Below are positions 12,635 to 15,199 of a stretch of 15,199 nt of DNA, piece by piece. Source of the stretch: JAABSX01 sp964480455 (GTDB lineage: Bacteria; Bacteroidota; Bacteroidia; Cytophagales; Microscillaceae). The notes under the pieces are model-generated. The model saw only the letters and a program-made list of their open reading frames with translations, was not told the DNA's origin and did not search any database. Both the position numbers and the translations under genes were made by a program. Position 1 is the first letter of the stretch. The number at the start of each line of letters is the position of its first letter. The DNA is taken from assembly GCA_964480455.1 (NCBI GenBank), contig CAYZQI010000117.1, positions 1 through 15,199 on the forward strand. Reading direction: 5' to 3'.

Positions 12635-15199
12635 ATGCAACACAAAATCGTACTCTTATGTATGTTCCTACTGTGTTTTGTGGGCTTGCAGGCCTGGGGG
12701 CAATCGCCGCCACACCCGCAGCCAACTTATGGCACAGCCACAGTAGATGGAGATTTTGGTGAATGGAATCTTTCAGGAGATTTCTTTGCCGATATGATTC
12801 GTGCTGGCGGAAATGGAGGACAGACTGATGTCCTTTCCAAGCTTTACCTCCGCTATGACTGCCAAACCAACAAATTATATGTGTTGGTACTTGCAGAGGC
12901 TGGCCAGAAAATTCACGCCACTTCCAATTATTATGATGATTCTTTCGTCAAACTAGGAAATTCTACTAAACTAGTTGATGCCAATGATACAGATAGTTTT
13001 AACTGGATTGGCTTGGATAGTGAAGGTTTTGCACAAGGCTGGGAAGCAGTAGCTGACCTTGCTGAGGGAGATTATAGTGATCTTAACGTGCATACTCAGG
13101 TATTTAATAATGAAACCTCAGCCGTTCAAGGACGTGCTATTCCCATTAGTATTCTTTGTGAAGAAGAAGTAGTTCCCGTTCAAAACCTGAATCTTACTTC
13201 CTTCTGTTCTGACGATCCAACACTTACACGCCGTTGGAGAGTACGCAACCCCAATGCTTTTGATGTAGAAATCACTTGGGAGGTGGTGGGCACTTCTCAA
13301 ACTGGTGGATTTACCGCTCCTCCGGGAGATACTTTTTTTGAAACCAATGCTGTGGGAGGTTCAAACACAGTAAAGATTTTTTGGCTAGATGAAAACGGAC
13401 AGCAAAAATCCAATACTAAAGCCTCCTGCCCCGACCGCTGTATTGCTAGACCGCTCTACACAGCTAAATGTACGCCTGATGCCACTAGCACACGTAGTTT
13501 TACCATTATAAATTCAAATCCTTTTGATGTCAATGTATCTTGGATTGCAGGAAGTGATGTAGGGAGTATCATACTTGTAGCAAATACTACTGCTGATTTT
13601 GACCTCCCTACTATTGCTGATGAAGTACAGTTTAGCTTGCCACCAGTATGTGGTAATGTAGCAAGAAATACTGTAGCAACTTCATCTCAGTCTTGCTGCG
13701 ACAATGTAACTGACGGTGGCGAAATTGCTGGTGAAGAAAGCAACTGTGGTAAATTTGACCCTTCGGAGATTACGAGTGTAAACCCACCTATGGGTGGAAG
13801 CGGAGAGCTTGAATATGTATGGCTTCGCACTACCAAGAAAAGTGTAGTGGACAACAACCAAGGCAATGCTGGTACAGATTATTACGTGATTGAGAACAGC
13901 AATAGCCCTAATTACGACCCAGGTGAAATCACTAAAACTACTTGGTATCGAAGATGTGCCAGAAGAGTAGGCTGCGAGGAGTTCATAGGTGAATCTAACT
14001 GGGTGAAAAAAGAGGTCTATAAAAATGTAACCAATGCTGGCACGATTGCAGCCAATCAAAGCAACTGCGGACCTTTTACACCTAGTTTATTGACAAGTGT
14101 AACACCCGCGATGGCAGCAGAAGGGCAAGTGATTGAGTACCAATGGATGATGAGCTTGGTAGATGTGCCCAACACACAAGGTAATAGCGATTGGATGCCC
14201 ATTGAAGGAGCAACTGCGGAAACCTATCAACCTAGTGGATTAACTCAAACTACTTATTATATCCGCTGTGCGCGTGTGCAGGGTTGTACTTTTGTAGGTA
14301 GCAACACAGAAAGTAATATGATTACTGTAACTGTGAACCAATGCTGCGACAATGTAACTGACGGTGGCGAAATTGCTGGTGAAGAAAGCAACTGTGGTAA
14401 ATTTGACCCTTCGGAGATTACGAGTGTAAACCCACCTATGGGTGGAAGCGGAGAGCTTGAATATGTATGGCTTCGCACTACCAAGAAAAGTGTAGTGGAC
14501 AACAACCAAGGCAATGCTGGTACAGATTATTACGTGATTGAGAACAGCAATAGCCCTAATTACGACCCAGGTGAAATCACTAAAACTACTTGGTATCGAA
14601 GATGTGCCAGAAGAGTAGGCTGCGAGGAGTTCATAGGTGAATCTAACTGGGTGAAAAAAGAGGTCTATAAAAATGTAAAAAATGCAGGCGAAATCAGTGG
14701 CAACCAAGAAGGCTGCTCACCTTTTACTCCTGCTCTGCTGGGCAGTGTTAGCCCTGCTGAAACCTATAAGCCCGATCAAATCATTGAGTACCAATGGATG
14801 ATGAGCTTGGTAGATGTGCCCAACATACAAGGCAATACCGATTGGATGCCTATTGAAGGAGCAACTGCAGAAACCTATCAACCTGGTAAATTAACTCAGA
14901 CAACTTATTTCATTCGTTGTGCGCGTGTGCAAGGTTGTACTTTTGTAGGTAGCAACACAGAAAGTAATATGATTACTGTAACTGTAGAGGAGTGTTTTGA
15001 ACCTGTACGCCCTGTGCTAGAATGTGTGAGATTAAACAATGATGGTAATTATACCGCTGTATTTGGATACAATAATCAAAATGATGAAGAAATTGTAATC
15101 CCAGTAGGCGACAACAACAAGTTAAGCCCTGCTACCCAAAACGATTTATTGCCTACTACATTCTTGCCTGGTCGCCAAGTAGCTGCTTTTGAGATACCT
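12635..15199 (+). CDS. Large secreted multidomain surface protein (partial, runs off window end)
   Basis: The frame is open from ATG 12635 to the window end (855 codons). Residues 1-22 form a signal peptide (KIVLLCMFLLCFVGLQAWG). Residues about 30-180 are a domain beginning TATVDGDFGEWNLSGDFFAD with SKLYLRYDCQTNKLYVLVLAE, reminiscent of CBM9-like beta-sandwiches found at the front of Bacteroidota surface proteins. Two related domains follow (about 185-350: RRWRVRNPNAFDVEITWEV and SFTIINSNPFDVNVSWI). Next is an A-B-A-B array of Ig-like, Cys-containing modules (A at 354-465 and 570-681; B at about 466-569 and 682-787), each with an N-C or G-C-S-P-F segment and RCAR-x-x-GC. The last visible domain has YTAVFGYNNQND and IPVGDNN. 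No catalytic motif is seen; adhesion or matrix function is inferred. A C-terminal secretion signal, if any, lies beyond the window. Confidence 0.88.
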   Translation, partial: MQHKIVLLCMFLLCFVGLQAWGQSPPHPQPTYGTATVDGDFGEWNLSGDFFADMIRAGGNGGQTDVLSKLYLRYDCQTNKLYVLVLAEAGQKIHATSNYYDDSFVKLGNSTKLVDANDTDSFNWIGLDSEGFAQGWEAVADLAEGDYSDLNVHTQVFNNETSAVQGRAIPISILCEEEVVPVQNLNLTSFCSDDPTLTRRWRVRNPNAFDVEITWEVVGTSQTGGFTAPPGDTFFETNAVGGSNTVKIFWLDENGQQKSNTKASCPDRCIARPLYTAKCTPDATSTRSFTIINSNPFDVNVSWIAGSDVGSIILVANTTADFDLPTIADEVQFSLPPVCGNVARNTVATSSQSCCDNVTDGGEIAGEESNCGKFDPSEITSVNPPMGGSGELEYVWLRTTKKSVVDNNQGNAGTDYYVIENSNSPNYDPGEITKTTWYRRCARRVGCEEFIGESNWVKKEVYKNVTNAGTIAANQSNCGPFTPSLLTSVTPAMAAEGQVIEYQWMMSLVDVPNTQGNSDWMPIEGATAETYQPSGLTQTTYYIRCARVQGCTFVGSNTESNMITVTVNQCCDNVTDGGEIAGEESNCGKFDPSEITSVNPPMGGSGELEYVWLRTTKKSVVDNNQGNAGTDYYVIENSNSPNYDPGEITKTTWYRRCARRVGCEEFIGESNWVKKEVYKNVKNAGEISGNQEGCSPFTPALLGSVSPAETYKPDQIIEYQWMMSLVDVPNIQGNTDWMPIEGATAETYQPGKLTQTTYFIRCARVQGCTFVGSNTESNMITVTVEECFEPVRPVLECVRLNNDGNYTAVFGYNNQNDEEIVIPVGDNNKLSPATQNDLLPTTFLPGRQVAAFEIP
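13694..14030 (+). repeat. Module A, first copy (337-bp perfect direct repeat)
   Basis: Starts at the codons for CCDNVTDGGEIAGEESNCG and ends just after KKEVYKNV. It is base-for-base identical by eye to 14342-14678, offset 648 bp and in the same reading frame. It encodes one Ig-like Cys-containing domain of the surface protein. Confidence 0.95.
14131..14335 (+). repeat. Module B, first copy (diverged direct repeat)
   Basis: Encodes IEYQWMMSLVDVPNTQGNSD through the C-terminal strand MITVTV. It matches 14782-14986 (offset 651) with about 16 differences over 205 bp by eye, many of them in third codon positions. Confidence 0.85.
14342..14678 (+). repeat. Module A, second copy
   Basis: Identical partner of 13694-14030. 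The bases directly after the repeat diverge at once (AAAAATGCAGG against CCAATGCTGG), marking a sharp boundary. Because the unit is longer than short sequencing reads, copy number here is also a place for assembly error. Confidence 0.95.
14782..14986 (+). repeat. Module B, second copy
   Basis: Diverged partner of 14131-14335. The offset is one codon longer than for module A, because the linker between A and B differs in sequence and length. Followed by a new domain starting ECFEPVRPVLECV. Confidence 0.85.

Noticed and set aside
13682..14707. Two long, partly identical minus-strand open frames opposite the surface protein
   Set aside because: They lie antisense to the A modules and share sequence only because those modules are duplicated. 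The plus frame has a signal peptide, domain structure and unbroken length.

Overview
The window looks like Bacteroidota chromosome, most likely Cytophagales or a near relative. The base composition is AT-rich and the coding starts lack Shine-Dalgarno sequences. Several protein types typical of the group are present: a periplasmic beta-propeller joined to a SpoIIE-type phosphatase, an ECF sigma operon with a repeat-bearing membrane anti-sigma candidate, and a Cys-containing modular surface protein. This assignment is an inference from gene content only.

Layout. Positions 1-1066 hold three tandem, degenerate minus-strand copies of a small regulator-like gene (unit about 428 bp); the Trp codons near the C-terminus have become stops. 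Positions 1229-4699 encode a 1156-residue one-piece receptor: periplasmic propeller, Y_Y_Y domain, one membrane helix, coiled coil and cytoplasmic PP2C/SpoIIE phosphatase. It converges, 5 bp apart, on a patatin-like lipase (4705-5493, minus). A 373-bp stretch without a gene follows. Next come two minus-strand genes, a bile acid:sodium symporter family (BASS) transporter (5867-6727) and a family 9 glycosyltransferase (6842-7843). The glycosyltransferase diverges, with only 37 bp between starts, from an N-acetylmuramoyl-L-alanine amidase-like envelope protein (7881-9188). The amidase gene overlaps tail to tail with a small lipoprotein gene (9185-9679, minus).

Positions 9934-11972 form a compact three-gene operon: ECF sigma factor, single-pass membrane protein with four copies of an F-x-x-P-x-x-[YF]-F motif in its cytoplasmic part, and a secreted helical Spy/CpxP-like protein. 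A strong hairpin at 12003-12045 closes it. The arrangement resembles sigma/anti-sigma/periplasmic sensor modules such as CnrH-CnrY-CnrX, although the last two genes are not obvious sequence relatives of those proteins.

After about 590 bp of very AT-rich leader, a large secreted multidomain protein starts at 12635 and runs off the window end (855 codons seen). It contains an A-B-A-B array of Cys-containing domains. The two A modules are identical over 337 bp while the B modules have drifted, which points to recent duplication or gene conversion.

Much of the window concerns the cell envelope (amidase, glycosyltransferase, lipoprotein, surface protein, transmembrane signalling). The strongest candidate for something little described is the sigma / four-repeat anti-sigma / helical periplasmic protein module.
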